DNA of 64,000 bases from Micromonospora lupini (GTDB lineage: Bacteria; Actinomycetota; Actinomycetes; Mycobacteriales; Micromonosporaceae): assembly GCF_026342015.1 (NCBI RefSeq), contig NZ_JAPENL010000002.1, forward strand, positions 1,493,001-1,557,000, read 5' to 3'. Shown in pieces: positions 26,842 to 36,283 of the stretch (position 1 is its first letter; each line of letters opens with the position of its first letter). Below the pieces are notes generated by a model. The model was given only the letters and a program-made list of their open reading frames with translations. It ran no database searches and was not told the DNA's origin. A program made the position numbers and the translations under genes.

Positions 26842-27273
26842 TCAGCCGAGGCGGCGGTTCTCGCGGACCAGGCCGCCCTCGCACCAGTCGCGATACACGA
26901 AGAGATCCGGTCGGGCCAGCAGCACGCGGCCGTTGTGCGCCCAGATCCGCATCAACTCGTCGCCGTCGCGCTCGGCCTGCTCGACCAGCTTGCGGAAGCG
27001 GCGCTTGGGGTGGGCGCGGAAGTTCGTCCGGATGCCGTCCGCGGCGTAGATGTAGAGGCAGTGCAGCGCGAAGCGCCGGGCGGGGCAGGTCGGGTCCATC
27101 GCCAGCTCGAAGAGCGTCAGTACCAGGCGGTCGCCGGAGACCAGAAGGTCCCAGTCGGGTGGCATGGACGACAACGGCACCGAATCGGGCTGGAACGCCC
27201 AGGCTCGCAACTCCGCCGGCGTCGGATCGACGGGGTTGGCAAAGCCGTGGAACGTCGACTCCTGCACGCTCAC
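26842..27273 (-). CDS. Conserved protein of unknown function, 143 residues
   Basis: Start taken as the GTG at 27273 (VSVQESTFHGFANPVDPTPA), which has GGAAGG 8 bases upstream; the open frame extends to 27384 without a better site. No membrane segment. Segments PPDWDLLVSGDRLVLTLFEL, PARRFALHCLYIYAADGI and DGDELMRIWAHNGRVLLARP look conserved, with many aromatic and charged residues. I do not recognise the family. Convergent with the 62-residue gene across the hairpin array. Confidence 0.75.
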   Translation of the reverse strand: MSVQESTFHGFANPVDPTPAELRAWAFQPDSVPLSSMPPDWDLLVSGDRLVLTLFELAMDPTCPARRFALHCLYIYAADGIRTNFRAHPKRRFRKLVEQAERDGDELMRIWAHNGRVLLARPDLFVYRDWCEGGLVRENRRLG

Positions 27274-27480
27274 CGGCCAACCTTCCGCTCTCGCCCGCGT
27301 TGGCACCGCCGTTCGCGGACCGTGGCTGCTGGGGCGAAACGGTAACCCGCCGCCGGGTGCTGCGGTAGTACCCGCAGGGAGCAATTCGGCATCCGTCGGC
27401 CGGCCTGGCCCGAACGGCCGTTCGGGTGTCCTGGCCAGCGCCGCTGCCGCACCGAACGGGCACGACAGCGGCGGTGCGGG

Positions 27481-28686
27481 TCAGTCGTGGATCGGCACCG
27501 GGTCCCGCCGCTGGGCCGCCGCGCGGTTGCGTAGCCACCGCTTGAACCACGGGAAGTCCGGCAGCCGGGCCAGGATCGGCCCCGTCACCACGGTGATCAG
27601 GACGTACGTCGCGGCGAGCGCGGCCAACCGCGGCTCGACGCTGCCAGCCGCGACCGCGAGCCCGGCGATGACGATCGAGAACTCCCCTCGGGGTACGAGG
27701 GCCAGACCGGCCCGCCAGCGACCAGGCTCGGCGATCCCGACCCGGCGGGCCGCCAGGTAGCCGGTAAGCGTCTTCGTGGCCATGGTGACCACTGCCAGCG
27801 CGAGCGCCGGCAGCAGCACCGGCGGGATCTCCCGCGGGTCGGTGACCAGGCCGAAGAAGACGAAGAACACCGCGGCGAACAGATCCCGGAGTGGCGACAG
27901 CAGTTCGGTGGCGTGGTGGGCCACCGGACCGGAGAGCGCGATGCCGACCAGGAACGCGCCGACCGCCGCCGACACCTGGAGCTTCGCCGCGATTCCCGCG
28001 ATCAGCAGGGTCAGCCCGAGGACGCCCAGCAGCAGCGCCTCCGGATCCTTCGCGGACAGCGCGGACGAGATCAGGTGGCCGTACCGGATGGCGACCACAA
28101 GCACGATCAGCACCGTGGCCACCGCGACGGTGAGCGCGATGCCGCCGCCGAGCAGGCCGGTGCCGGCCAGTACGGCGGTTACCAGCGGCAGGTAGAGCGC
28201 CATCGCCAGGTCCTCGATCACCAGCACCGAGAGGATCACCGGGGTCTCCCGGTTACCGAGTCGACCCAGGTCGGCGAGGACCTTGGCGATCACCCCGGAC
28301 GACGAGACCCAGGTGATGCCGCCGAGCACGAGGGCGGCCACCCAGTCCCAGCCGAGCAGCAGGGCGAAGATGGCGCCGGGTAACGCGTTGAGGACGCCGT
28401 CGATCAGGCCGGCCGGTGCTGCCGAGCGGAGGTTGCCGACCAGCTCGTTCGCCGAGTACTCCAGGCCGAGCATCACCAGCAGCAGGATGACGCCGATCTC
28501 GGCGCCGACCGCGAAGAACTCCTCGCTCGCGGCGAGCGGAAGCAGCCCACCGTGACCGAAGGCGAGCCCGGCGAGCAGGTAGAGGGGAATGGGCGACAGG
28601 CCGACGCGGCGGCTGAGTCGGCCGAGGAGCCCGAGCAGCAGCAGCAGCGCGCCGACTTCGACGAGCAGTGTGGTGGATTCGTGCAT
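27481..28686 (-). CDS. Cation:proton antiporter, CPA2 family (KhtU-like)
   Basis: 401 residues, about 12 hydrophobic helices. Typical CPA2 features: an N-terminal LYLLAGLAFGHGGL, GAEIGVILLLVMLGLEYS, a GGITWVSSSGVIAKVLADLG segment, and VLVIEDLAMALYLPL with the Glu-Asp ion-binding pair. The C-terminus is short and lacks a Rossmann TrkA-N domain. The gene for a TrkA-C regulatory protein lies 5 bases upstream, which is the KhtT-KhtU arrangement known from Bacillus for potassium/proton exchange. Ion specificity is inferred from that pairing. Confidence 0.88.
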   Translation of the reverse strand: MHESTTLLVEVGALLLLLGLLGRLSRRVGLSPIPLYLLAGLAFGHGGLLPLAASEEFFAVGAEIGVILLLVMLGLEYSANELVGNLRSAAPAGLIDGVLNALPGAIFALLLGWDWVAALVLGGITWVSSSGVIAKVLADLGRLGNRETPVILSVLVIEDLAMALYLPLVTAVLAGTGLLGGGIALTVAVATVLIVLVVAIRYGHLISSALSAKDPEALLLGVLGLTLLIAGIAAKLQVSAAVGAFLVGIALSGPVAHHATELLSPLRDLFAAVFFVFFGLVTDPREIPPVLLPALALAVVTMATKTLTGYLAARRVGIAEPGRWRAGLALVPRGEFSIVIAGLAVAAGSVEPRLAALAATYVLITVVTGPILARLPDFPWFKRWLRNRAAAQRRDPVPIHD

Positions 28687-28691
28687 CCGCC

Positions 28692-29192
28692 TCAGCCGTC
28701 CGGGTCACTGTCGGCGAGGATGGCGGACACGCCGTCGAGACCCTGACGGGTCCCGACCACGACCACCACATCACCGGCCGCGAAGCGGAAGGAGGGCTCG
28801 GGCGACACGTTCACCGTGCCATCGCGCAGCACCGCCACGATCGAGGCGCTGGTGCGGGTACGCGCCTTGGTGTCGCCGAGCATCCGGTTGACGTACCGCG
28901 ACCCCGCCGGGATGGCGATCTGCTCGGTGAGCAGACCGGCAGCCTGCTCGCGCAGCCCGGAGAGTTGACCGAGCATCAGCGACGCGCCGAGGATGTCGGC
29001 CAACGCCTCCGCCTCGTCGTCGGTCAGCGGGATGTCCGCCTGGCAGGAGTCGGGATCGTCCGGATCGTAGAGGACAAGATCACGGCGGCCATTGCGGTGG
29101 GAGACCACGCCCAGGCGGCGTCCGGACTCCGTCACCAGATCGTGGCGTACCCCGATCCCCGGTAAGGCGGTCTGCTCGACACGTACTCGCAC
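28692..29192 (-). CDS. Antiporter regulatory subunit, TrkA-C domain (KhtT-like)
   Basis: 166 residues. The N-terminal part begins MRVRVEQTALPGIGVRHDLV, typical of KhtT. The C-terminal TrkA-C (RCK-C) domain includes EQIAIPAGSRYVNRMLGD, ASIVAVLRDGTVNVSPEPSF and AAGDVVVVVGTRQGLDGV. Soluble partner of the membrane antiporter encoded 5 bases downstream. KhtT proteins gate KhtU in response to c-di-AMP or pH in other bacteria; ligand binding here is not shown. Confidence 0.88.
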   Translation of the reverse strand: MRVRVEQTALPGIGVRHDLVTESGRRLGVVSHRNGRRDLVLYDPDDPDSCQADIPLTDDEAEALADILGASLMLGQLSGLREQAAGLLTEQIAIPAGSRYVNRMLGDTKARTRTSASIVAVLRDGTVNVSPEPSFRFAAGDVVVVVGTRQGLDGVSAILADSDPDG

Positions 29193-29413
29193 CCGCCCAG
29201 GCTACCGCGAGGTAAACAAAAGGCAGATCTTGGAGCGAGCACGCCACCGCGCCAGGCGCACCGCCTTGATTCACTCAACATCGCCGAAATGGCGGTATCG
29301 AGCACGGCTGGACACCCCAATGTCGGCGATGTCGTGTCGATGATGAAGCGGCCGCCCGACGCGCCGGTGCCCGCCCGGACTGAGCGGGACGGGCACCGGC
29401 GGCGCGTGAACGG

Positions 29414-30550
29414 TCAGCGGAGGCTGGCGAAGAACTCGCGGATGTCTCCGACCAGGACGTCGGTGGCCTGGTGGGCGGCGTAGTGGCCGCCGACGTCGCC
29501 GCGTCCCTCGACGTCCGTCTCGTACGCCGTCCAGCGGACGATGTTCGCGTGGTCCCGCTCGGCGAAGCGGCGGATGGACTGGAAGTCGCCGGGGAACATG
29601 GCCAGCGCGGTCGGTGCCGTGGTCGGCTCGGACGGCTGCTCGCCCGCGTGCGCGTCCTCCCAGTAGAACCGGATCGCCGAGGCGGCGGTGCCGGTGAACC
29701 AGTAGAGGGCGACGTTGGCCAGGACGAAGTCGTCGTCGAGGCTCTCGTCGAAGAGTTGGGCGTTCCAGGCCAGCAGCCCGATCGGCGAGTCGGCCAGGCC
29801 GTACGCCAGGGTCTGCGGTTGCTGGCTGTGCACCTGGTTGAAGGAGAACTTGTTCTCGTAGAACCACTGGAGGTGCCCCAGCGCCGCCTGGTCCGCGTCG
29901 GTCAGCCCGGCGAACTCGGCCGGGTCGCCGGACGGGAACGAGAAGAGCTGGGTGACGTGCACGCCGAGGACGTGCCCCGCGTCGATACGGCCCAGCTCCG
30001 GCGCGACCATCGAGCCGGCGTCGTTGCCGATGGCGCCGTAGCTGTCGTACCCCAGGCGGTTCATCAGCTCGGCCCAGGCGCGGGCCGTGCGGAAGCGGTT
30101 CCAGCCGGCGCTGCGGGTGGGGCCGGAGAACCCGAAGCCCGGCAGCGACGGGATGACCAGGTGGAAGGCCGGCGTCGTCGGGTCGCTCGGCGCGGTGAGC
30201 GACCCGACGACGTCCAGGTATTCCAGCACCGAACCCGGCCAGCCGTGGGTGAGCACCAGGGTTGTGGCGTCCGGCCGGGACGACCGGACGTGCAGGAAGT
30301 GGATCTGCTCGCCGTCGATCTCCGTGACGAACTGCGGGTGGGCGTTCAGCCGGGCCTCGACGGTCCGCCAGTCGAACCCGTCCCGCCACCTGTCGACGAG
30401 CCCGCGCACCCGGTAGGCGCTCATGCCGTACGCGTCGCCGGCGCCGGGCAGCTCGGCGGGCCAGCTCGTGCGACCGAGGCGGGCGGCCAGGTCGTCGAGG
30501 GCGGTCTGCGGGATCTCGACGCGGAACGGACGGATCGCGGTGCCGGTCAT
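29414..30550 (-). CDS. Epoxide hydrolase (alpha/beta hydrolase, EPHX1-like)
   Basis: 378 residues from the ATG at 30550 (MTGTAIRPFRVEIPQTALDD), with a GGAG site about 6 bases upstream. The N-terminal EHN domain (residues 1-110) precedes the alpha/beta hydrolase fold. Motifs: LTHGWPGSVLEYL (oxyanion-hole HGWP), GAIGNDAGSMVAP with the nucleophile aspartate in GNDAG, and a late histidine in RFAERDHANIVRW or GGHYAAHQ. It opens epoxides to diols. Divergent from a TetR gene with two inverted-repeat operators between them, so it is probably induced by an epoxide or related compound. Confidence 0.87.
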   Translation of the reverse strand: MTGTAIRPFRVEIPQTALDDLAARLGRTSWPAELPGAGDAYGMSAYRVRGLVDRWRDGFDWRTVEARLNAHPQFVTEIDGEQIHFLHVRSSRPDATTLVLTHGWPGSVLEYLDVVGSLTAPSDPTTPAFHLVIPSLPGFGFSGPTRSAGWNRFRTARAWAELMNRLGYDSYGAIGNDAGSMVAPELGRIDAGHVLGVHVTQLFSFPSGDPAEFAGLTDADQAALGHLQWFYENKFSFNQVHSQQPQTLAYGLADSPIGLLAWNAQLFDESLDDDFVLANVALYWFTGTAASAIRFYWEDAHAGEQPSEPTTAPTALAMFPGDFQSIRRFAERDHANIVRWTAYETDVEGRGDVGGHYAAHQATDVLVGDIREFFASLR

Positions 30551-30563
30551 CTCGAACTCCTTC

Positions 30564-30617
30564 GGAACGGAATGTTTCGTTCTGCAATCACCGTAGCAGA
30601 GCGGAACGATCCGTTCC
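30564..30617. promoter_or_regulatory. Two inverted-repeat operators between epoxide hydrolase and TetR genes
   Basis: GGAACG-ATC-CGTTCC at 30603-30617 and the related GGAACG-N8-CGTTCT at 30564-30583. Both use the same GGAACG/CGTTCC half-sites. They sit in the short divergent spacer, so they are probable binding sites for the adjacent TetR protein controlling both directions. Confidence 0.6.
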
Positions 30618-30634
30618 ACTGTTAGGCTGACGGC

Positions 30635-31276
30635 ATGGCAACGTCCCCCAGGCCCCTGGCCGGCCGCCGCGCCCAGGCCGCCCGCAACGACGAGGTGATC
30701 CTCGAAGCCGCCCGCGCGGTCTTCCTCGACGATCCGAAGGCCCCGATCGCCGCCGTCGCCGACCGCGCGGGCGTCGGCATCAGCGCGCTCTATCGGCGGT
30801 ACGCGGGCAAGGAGGCCCTGCTGCGCCAGCTCTGCCACGACGGGTTGCGCCGGTACATCGCCGTGGCCGAGGAGGCGCTCGCCGAGCCGGACGACTGGGC
30901 CGCGTTCGCCGGGTTCCTGGCCGGGGTGGTCGACGCCGACGTGCACTCGCTCACCGTCCACCTGGCCGGCACCTTCGCCCCGACCGAGGAGATGGGCCGG
31001 GACGCGCTGCGCGCCGGCGAGCTGGCCACCGCGCTCGTCGAACGGGCGCACGCCACTGGGCGGTTGCGCGCGGACGTGGTCGTCCAGGATCTGGGGCTGG
31101 TCCTGGAGGGGTGCGCGGCGGTGCGGGTGCCCGATCCGGAGCGGACCCGCGAGCTGCGCCGCCGGCAGCTCGCCGTGCTGCTCGGGGGTCTGTCGACAGC
31201 CCCGGACTCCGACCCGCTGCCCGGCCCACCCCCGGCGGCCGGGGAGTTCGACTGGCGGTGGCGCGTGCGCGAGTGA
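30635..31276 (+). CDS. TetR/AcrR family transcriptional regulator
   Basis: 213 residues. N-terminal helix-turn-helix: NDEVILEAARAVFLDDPKAP, IAAVADRAGVGISALYRRYAGKEAL (about residues 20-70), the classic TetR layout. The C-terminal ligand domain is Ala/Leu-rich with an EEALAEPDDWAAFAGFL helix. Divergent from the epoxide hydrolase gene, which it most likely represses through the GGAACG repeats; autoregulation is likely. The ligand is unknown. Confidence 0.9.
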   Translation: MATSPRPLAGRRAQAARNDEVILEAARAVFLDDPKAPIAAVADRAGVGISALYRRYAGKEALLRQLCHDGLRRYIAVAEEALAEPDDWAAFAGFLAGVVDADVHSLTVHLAGTFAPTEEMGRDALRAGELATALVERAHATGRLRADVVVQDLGLVLEGCAAVRVPDPERTRELRRRQLAVLLGGLSTAPDSDPLPGPPPAAGEFDWRWRVRE

Positions 31277-31296
31277 CGGGCGTCACAGCGGTAGGG

Positions 31297-31315
31297 TTGA
31301 GTGGAATACGCTCAA
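31297..31315 (+). promoter_or_regulatory. HAIR operator upstream of clpB
   Basis: TTGAGT, 7 bases (GGAATAC), GCTCAA: 11 of 12 conserved positions of the HspR HAIR site, 48 bases before the clpB start. It matches the HAIR at 21480 upstream of dnaK. Confidence 0.75.
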
Positions 31316-31362
31316 CTCTGGTTGTGTCCAACCCAATGGACAACGCCGATCCGGGGGAGCCC

Positions 31363-33954
31363 ATGAACACGGAAAGACTCACCACCAAGAGCCGCGAGAC
31401 CATCACCGGCGCAGTCGCGCTTGCCAACAAGCGTGGCCACGCCACAGTCGAGCCCTGGCACCTGCTGCTGTCCCTGCTGGACACCGACGGCTCGACCGCC
31501 GCCGGCCTGCTGCGCGCCGTCGGGGCCGACCCCGCCGAGCTGCGCCGGGCCGCCCAGCGGGCGGTCGACGCCCTGCCGGCCGCGCGGGGCTCCAGCATCG
31601 CCGAGCCCACCCTGGCTCGGGAGTTCGTCAACGCCATCGCCGCGGCCGAGCAGATCGCCCGGCCGCTGGGCGACGAGTACACCTCCACCGAGCACCTGCT
31701 CGCCGGCCTGGCCCGGGTGGGCGGCGCGGTGTCCGCCGCGCTGAAGTCGGCAGGCGCCACCGAGGAGGCCCTGGTCGCCGCCTTCCCGACCGTTCGCGGC
31801 GGGGACCGGCGGGTCACCACAGCCGACCCGGAGCAGACCTACCAGGCCCTCACGAAGTACGGCGTGGACCTGACCGCAAGCGCCCGTGACGGCAAGATCG
31901 ACCCGGTGATCGGCCGGGACTCGGAGATCCGCCGGGTCATCCAGGTGCTCTCCCGACGTACGAAGAACAACCCCGTCCTGATCGGTGAGCCCGGTGTCGG
32001 CAAGACCGCAATCGTCGAGGGCCTCGCCCAGCGGATCGTGGCCGGCGACGTCCCCGAGTCGCTGCGCGACAAGAAGCTGGTCTCGCTTGACCTCGGCGCG
32101 ATGGTCGCCGGCGCCCAGTACCGGGGTCAGTTCGAGGAGCGGCTGAAGTCCGTGCTGGAGGAGATCAAGAACTCCAACGGGCAGGTCATCACGTTCCTCG
32201 ACGAGTTGCACACGGTCGTCGGCGCCGGCAAGGGCGAGGGCTCGATGGACGCCGGCAACATGCTCAAGCCGATGCTGGCCCGCGGTGAGCTGCGGATGGT
32301 CGGCGCGACCACGCTTGACGAGTACCGCGAGCACATCGAGAAGGACCCGGCGCTGGAACGGCGTTTCCAGCCGGTGCTTGTCGGTGAGCCGACGATCGAG
32401 GACACCATCGGCATCCTGCGCGGGCTCAAGGAGCGCTACGAGGTGCACCACGGCGTCCGGATCACCGACGCCGCGCTTGTCGCCGCCGCGACGCTCTCCG
32501 ACAGGTACATCACCGACCGGTTCCTGCCGGACAAGGCGATCGACCTGGTCGACGAGTCCGCGTCCCGGCTGCGGATGGAGATCGACTCCCGGCCGGTCGA
32601 GGTGGACGAGATCGAGCGGGCGGTCCGCCGGCTGGAGATCGAGGAGATGGCGCTGGCCAAGGAGCCGGACGCCGCGTCCGCCGAACGGTTGGCGCGGCTG
32701 CGCCAGGAGTTGGCCGACAAGCGCGAGCAGCTCACCGTGCTCTCCGAGCGCTGGCAGACCGAGAAGAGCCACATCACCAAGCTCTCCACCGCCAAGGAGG
32801 AGTTGGAGCGCCTGGGCGGCGAGGCCGAGCGGGCCGAGCGGGACGGGGAGCTGGAGCGTGCCGCCGAGCTGCGCTACGGCCGCATCCCGGCGCTCAACGT
32901 CGAGCTGAAGCAGGCCGAGGAGGAGCTGGCCCAGCTCCAGGCCGACGGCGCGATGCTCAAGGAGGAGGTCGGCGCGGACGACATCGCCGCGGTGGTCGCC
33001 TCGTGGACCGGCATCCCGGCCGGTCGCCTGCTCGAAGGCGAGACGGCCAAGCTGCTGCGGATGGAGGAGTCGCTGGGCGGCCGGGTGATCGGCCAGGCCG
33101 AGGCCGTGGGCGCGGTCTCCGACGCCGTACGCCGGGCACGGGCCGGTGTCGCCGACCCGGACCGACCGACGGGCAGCTTCCTCTTCCTCGGCCCGACAGG
33201 TGTCGGCAAGACGGAGCTGGCCAAGGCGCTCGCCGAGTTCCTCTTCGACGACGAGCGGGCGATGGTCCGCATCGACATGAGCGAGTACGGCGAGAAGCAC
33301 TCGGTGGCCCGGCTGGTAGGCGCCCCGCCCGGGTACGTCGGCTACGAGGAGGGCGGGCAGCTCACCGAGGCGGTGCGCCGCCGGCCGTACTCGGTGATCC
33401 TGCTGGACGAGGTGGAGAAGGCCCACCCGGACGTCTTCGACGTGCTGCTCCAGGTGCTCGACGACGGTCGGCTCACCGACGGTCAGGGCCGCACGGTGGA
33501 CTTCCGCAACGCGATCCTGATCCTCACCTCCAACCTCGGGTCGTCGGTGATCAGTGACCTGACGTTGGCCGAGGAGCAGCGCCGGGAGGGCGTCCTCGCC
33601 GTGGTCCGGTCGCACTTCAAGCCGGAGTTCCTCAACCGGCTGGACGACATCGTGGTCTTCGCCTCGCTGCGCGGCGACGACCTGGGCGCCATCGTCGACA
33701 TCCAGCTCGACCGGATGCGAAACCGTCTTGCGGACCGCCGATTGGCACTTGACGTCACCGAGTCCGCCCGTCAGTGGCTGGCCGAGCACGGCTACGACCC
33801 GATCTACGGCGCCCGCCCACTCCGCCGCCTCGTCCAGACGGCAATCGGCGACCAGCTCGCGAAGGCTCTGCTGTCTGGCGCAATCCGAGACGGCAACACG
33901 GTAAAGGTAGACCAAACCCCGGGCACGAGTTCCCTGACGGTAACCCCGGCCTGA
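31363..33954 (+). CDS. clpB: ATP-dependent disaggregase ClpB (Hsp100)
   Basis: 863 residues from the ATG at 31363 (MNTERLTTKSRETITGAVAL), preceded by GGGGGAG; an in-frame ATG at 31336 is less well placed. Clp N domain (two repeats), AAA-1 with Walker A GEPGVGKT and Walker B TFLDELH, a long coiled-coil middle domain (about residues 400-520, RQELADKREQLTVLSERWQT), and AAA-2 with Walker A GPTGVGKT and Walker B LLDEVEKA. The C-terminal domain ends LTVTPA. The middle domain and lack of an IGF loop identify ClpB rather than ClpC/ClpA. It works with DnaK/DnaJ/GrpE to resolve aggregates and shares the HspR-type operator with dnaK. Confidence 0.97.
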   Translation: MNTERLTTKSRETITGAVALANKRGHATVEPWHLLLSLLDTDGSTAAGLLRAVGADPAELRRAAQRAVDALPAARGSSIAEPTLAREFVNAIAAAEQIARPLGDEYTSTEHLLAGLARVGGAVSAALKSAGATEEALVAAFPTVRGGDRRVTTADPEQTYQALTKYGVDLTASARDGKIDPVIGRDSEIRRVIQVLSRRTKNNPVLIGEPGVGKTAIVEGLAQRIVAGDVPESLRDKKLVSLDLGAMVAGAQYRGQFEERLKSVLEEIKNSNGQVITFLDELHTVVGAGKGEGSMDAGNMLKPMLARGELRMVGATTLDEYREHIEKDPALERRFQPVLVGEPTIEDTIGILRGLKERYEVHHGVRITDAALVAAATLSDRYITDRFLPDKAIDLVDESASRLRMEIDSRPVEVDEIERAVRRLEIEEMALAKEPDAASAERLARLRQELADKREQLTVLSERWQTEKSHITKLSTAKEELERLGGEAERAERDGELERAAELRYGRIPALNVELKQAEEELAQLQADGAMLKEEVGADDIAAVVASWTGIPAGRLLEGETAKLLRMEESLGGRVIGQAEAVGAVSDAVRRARAGVADPDRPTGSFLFLGPTGVGKTELAKALAEFLFDDERAMVRIDMSEYGEKHSVARLVGAPPGYVGYEEGGQLTEAVRRRPYSVILLDEVEKAHPDVFDVLLQVLDDGRLTDGQGRTVDFRNAILILTSNLGSSVISDLTLAEEQRREGVLAVVRSHFKPEFLNRLDDIVVFASLRGDDLGAIVDIQLDRMRNRLADRRLALDVTESARQWLAEHGYDPIYGARPLRRLVQTAIGDQLAKALLSGAIRDGNTVKVDQTPGTSSLTVTPA

Positions 33955-33961
33955 CCCGCGG

Positions 33962-34017
33962 TGATCAAGAGGTTTGCGTCATCGGGACGTCTTCTCATGA
34001 CGCAAACCTCTTGATCA
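33962..34017. repeat. Dispersed palindromic element, copy 2
   Basis: Perfect 20-base arms TGATCAAGAGGTTTGCGTCA (33962-33981) and TGACGCAAACCTCTTGATCA (33998-34017) with a 16-base loop TCGGGACGTCTTCTCA. Begins 8 bases after the clpB stop, where it could form the terminator hairpin of clpB. Confidence 0.92.
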
Positions 34018-34056
34018 AGAGGGTGAGAGGTCGGCGAGGAGGGAAAGGGTTGGGGC

Positions 34057-34437
34057 ATGTTCGGGATGCGCAAGGCTTGGGAGCGGGACCTCGGTGCCGC
34101 CGTTGACGAGTTGGTCGCCGCCGACACGCTTGCGTTCGGCGGCGTGGGGATCGCCGGCGCGACCCTGCCGGTGACCGAGGCGTACCGCCGCGTCGAGGCC
34201 GCGCTCGACGACCACCCCGAGGAGGTCCGCCGGCAGCTCGACCGGTTGCTCGCCGAGGGGTCACCCGCCGGCCGGGCGTACGCGGCGACGCTGCTGGAGC
34301 GCGCCGATCCGGCTGCGGCACGGGCGGCGTGGACGTCGCTGCGGGACGACCGCACCGAGTTCACCACCTTCGTCGGCTGCGTCATGGGGCGTTCCACCCT
34401 CGGCGACTACGCCACCCAGCGACTCGCGGCGGCATGA
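34057..34437 (+). CDS. Small soluble protein of unknown function, 126 residues
   Basis: Begins MFGMRKAWERDLGAAVDELV. Mostly helical, Ala/Leu/Arg-rich, with a Gly-rich patch (FGGVGIAGATLP, residues 27-38) and a HPEEVRRQLDRLLAEGSPAG segment. HEAT-like alpha-helical pairs are possible. No family recognised. It lies 40 bases downstream of the palindrome that follows clpB; a GGGAAAGGG site precedes the ATG at about 12 bases. Confidence 0.65.
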   Translation: MFGMRKAWERDLGAAVDELVAADTLAFGGVGIAGATLPVTEAYRRVEAALDDHPEEVRRQLDRLLAEGSPAGRAYAATLLERADPAAARAAWTSLRDDRTEFTTFVGCVMGRSTLGDYATQRLAAA

Positions 34438-34622
34438 CCGACCGCGACACCACAGGCCGGCCGCACCGGCACGGCACCGCACGGCGCACCCGGGCATCCA
34501 CAATGACCACACCGGGCGACATCCCGGCTGCCGTCGGTAGCTGAGCTTTCGGTCACGACACGACTCAATTCGGTGCGCGAGGTTGTTACCGTCTGCGCCG
34601 ACGTACCTGGGGAGGTGGTCGG

Positions 34623-35225
34623 GTGGACGGGGCGCTGGCGTACCTGGTGACGGCGTTTGTCGTACTCATCGTGCTCGTGCTCGTGCTCGTCGTGCGGACC
34701 CGCCGGCGGGCCGCGGCCCGGCCCACCGGCGTGCCGCCGGCCGCCGGGCCCACCCGCGACGGCGCCCACCGACTGGCGTCGGGTGATCGCGTGCGGATCG
34801 GCCAGCGGGAGTACGTCGTGAGCGGCACCATCCGCCTGGTCGAGGGGGACTGGAGCTGGGTGCAGCACCTCCTCGACGACGCCTCCGGCACGCCACACCG
34901 GCTCTCCGTCGAGGGCGACGGCGACCCCGAGCTGGAGTTGGTGCTCTGGACCGCCGAGCCAGGCGCGACGGTCACCCCCGGCGCCCCGACCATCGATCTC
35001 GGCGGGCTGCGGTACACCTGGGCCGAGACCGGGCAGGCGCGCTACACCGCCACCGGCGAGACCGGCCTGCCGCCGGCCGGGACGATGCGCTACCACGACT
35101 ACCAGTCGGGTGGGAACGCCCGGCTCTCCTTCGAGGCGTACGGCGAAGAGGGTTGGCGGGTCGCCCGCGGTGACCTGCTCGACCCCGCCGACCTGGCGAT
35201 CCGACCCACCGGCGACGGGCGCTGA
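34623..35225 (+). CDS. DUF4178 domain membrane protein
   Basis: 200 residues from a GTG at 34623 preceded by GGGGAGG. One N-terminal membrane helix (AYLVTAFVVLIVLVLVLVV) followed by basic residues and a DUF4178-like soluble domain: LASGDRVRIGQREYVVSGTI, DWSWVQHLLDD, AETGQARYTATGETGLPPAG, MRYHDYQSGGNARLSFEAYG. DUF4178 proteins often accompany PspA/DUF350/DUF4247 clusters in actinomycetes; no such partners are adjacent here. Function unknown. Confidence 0.8.
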   Translation: MDGALAYLVTAFVVLIVLVLVLVVRTRRRAAARPTGVPPAAGPTRDGAHRLASGDRVRIGQREYVVSGTIRLVEGDWSWVQHLLDDASGTPHRLSVEGDGDPELELVLWTAEPGATVTPGAPTIDLGGLRYTWAETGQARYTATGETGLPPAGTMRYHDYQSGGNARLSFEAYGEEGWRVARGDLLDPADLAIRPTGDGR

Positions 35226-35314
35226 CCGACCCGACGCGCCCGCCGCGTTCGGCACGGCATGCCGGAGTGGCCGGTTGCCGATACGGTGTGGGCCCGATCT
35301 AGGGAAGGAGAATC

Positions 35315-36211
35315 GTGGTCGATTCCCAGAGCACGCCGGCCCGCCAGCGGCCATCCACCGTGACGATTTCCAGCTATCTGCTCTACCTGTTCCTGGCGTG
35401 CCAGGTGATCAGTCTCATCCTCACCCTCTCCACCCTCGGCAAGACCCGCGACGTGCTCCGCGACGCCTACTCGGGCAGCACCACCGAGGGCGCGGACCAG
35501 GTGGCGAACTTCGTGTTCGCGTTCGCCCTCGGCGCCGGCATCCTCGTGCTCCTGCTCGCGATCGTGCTGGCCGTGCTGGCCATGTTCAACAACCGGGGTC
35601 GCAACGGTTCGCGCATCACCACCTGGATCGTCGGCGGCATCATGGTCTGCTGCACGGGTGGCACCGTGCTCAACGGCGCGGGCGGCGGCAGCTTCACCAC
35701 CGGTGGGAACAGCGGCGGTGACATGCCGAGCAGCGAGGAGGTCCAGCGCCGTCTCGAGGAGGCGCTGCCGTCCTGGATCGCCCCGGTCAGCATCACGCTC
35801 GGCGTGATCAGCCTGCTCGCGTTGCTGGCGGCGCTCATCCTGCTGGCACTGCCCAAGTCGAACGAGTTCTTCCGCAAGCCCGCCGCTGCCTGGGAGCCCC
35901 CGACCCCCGGCGCCAGCTACCCGGGCTACCCGCAGGCATCCGGCCAGCCCGGTTACCCGCAGGCGTCCGGCCAGCCCGGTCAGCCCGGTTACCCGTCGGC
36001 TCCCGGCCAGCCGGGCTACCCGTCGAGTGGCGAGCCGGGTTATCCGTCCGGTGGTGAGTCGGGCTACCCGACGACGCCGGGCCAGGCACCCGGTTCGGAG
36101 CAGCCGGGCACCCCGCCGCCCGCGCCGCCGTCGGGCCCGTCCGGCACCGACCGGCCGGACGACACGCCGCCGGCCGACCGCCCCGGGCCGACCCCGCCGT
36201 CGACCAGCTGA
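35315..36211 (+). CDS. Four-helix membrane protein with Pro/Gly/Tyr-rich tail
   Basis: 298 residues from a GTG with AGGGAAGGAG upstream. Three to four membrane helices: SSYLLYLFLACQVISLILTL, ALGAGILVLLLAIVLAVLAM, RITTWIVGGIMVCCTGGTVL, PVSITLGVISLLALLAALIL. A conserved-looking EEVQRRLEEALPSWIAPV precedes the last helix. The cytoplasmic tail (after about residue 195) repeats GQPGYPQAS/GEPGYPSG-type motifs. A shorter relative follows at 36284 with the same topology. Function unknown. Confidence 0.72.
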   Translation: MVDSQSTPARQRPSTVTISSYLLYLFLACQVISLILTLSTLGKTRDVLRDAYSGSTTEGADQVANFVFAFALGAGILVLLLAIVLAVLAMFNNRGRNGSRITTWIVGGIMVCCTGGTVLNGAGGGSFTTGGNSGGDMPSSEEVQRRLEEALPSWIAPVSITLGVISLLALLAALILLALPKSNEFFRKPAAAWEPPTPGASYPGYPQASGQPGYPQASGQPGQPGYPSAPGQPGYPSSGEPGYPSGGESGYPTTPGQAPGSEQPGTPPPAPPSGPSGTDRPDDTPPADRPGPTPPSTS

Positions 36212-36283
36212 CCGCTGGATAAGCACGACGCCGACGATCCCTCCGAGTAGGTTGCAACCCGACGCCTACCGGAGGGATCCGTC

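Noticed and set aside
31312..33915. 867-codon open frame opposite clpB
   Set aside because: Same codon-bias shadow; ClpB on the plus strand explains the sequence completely.
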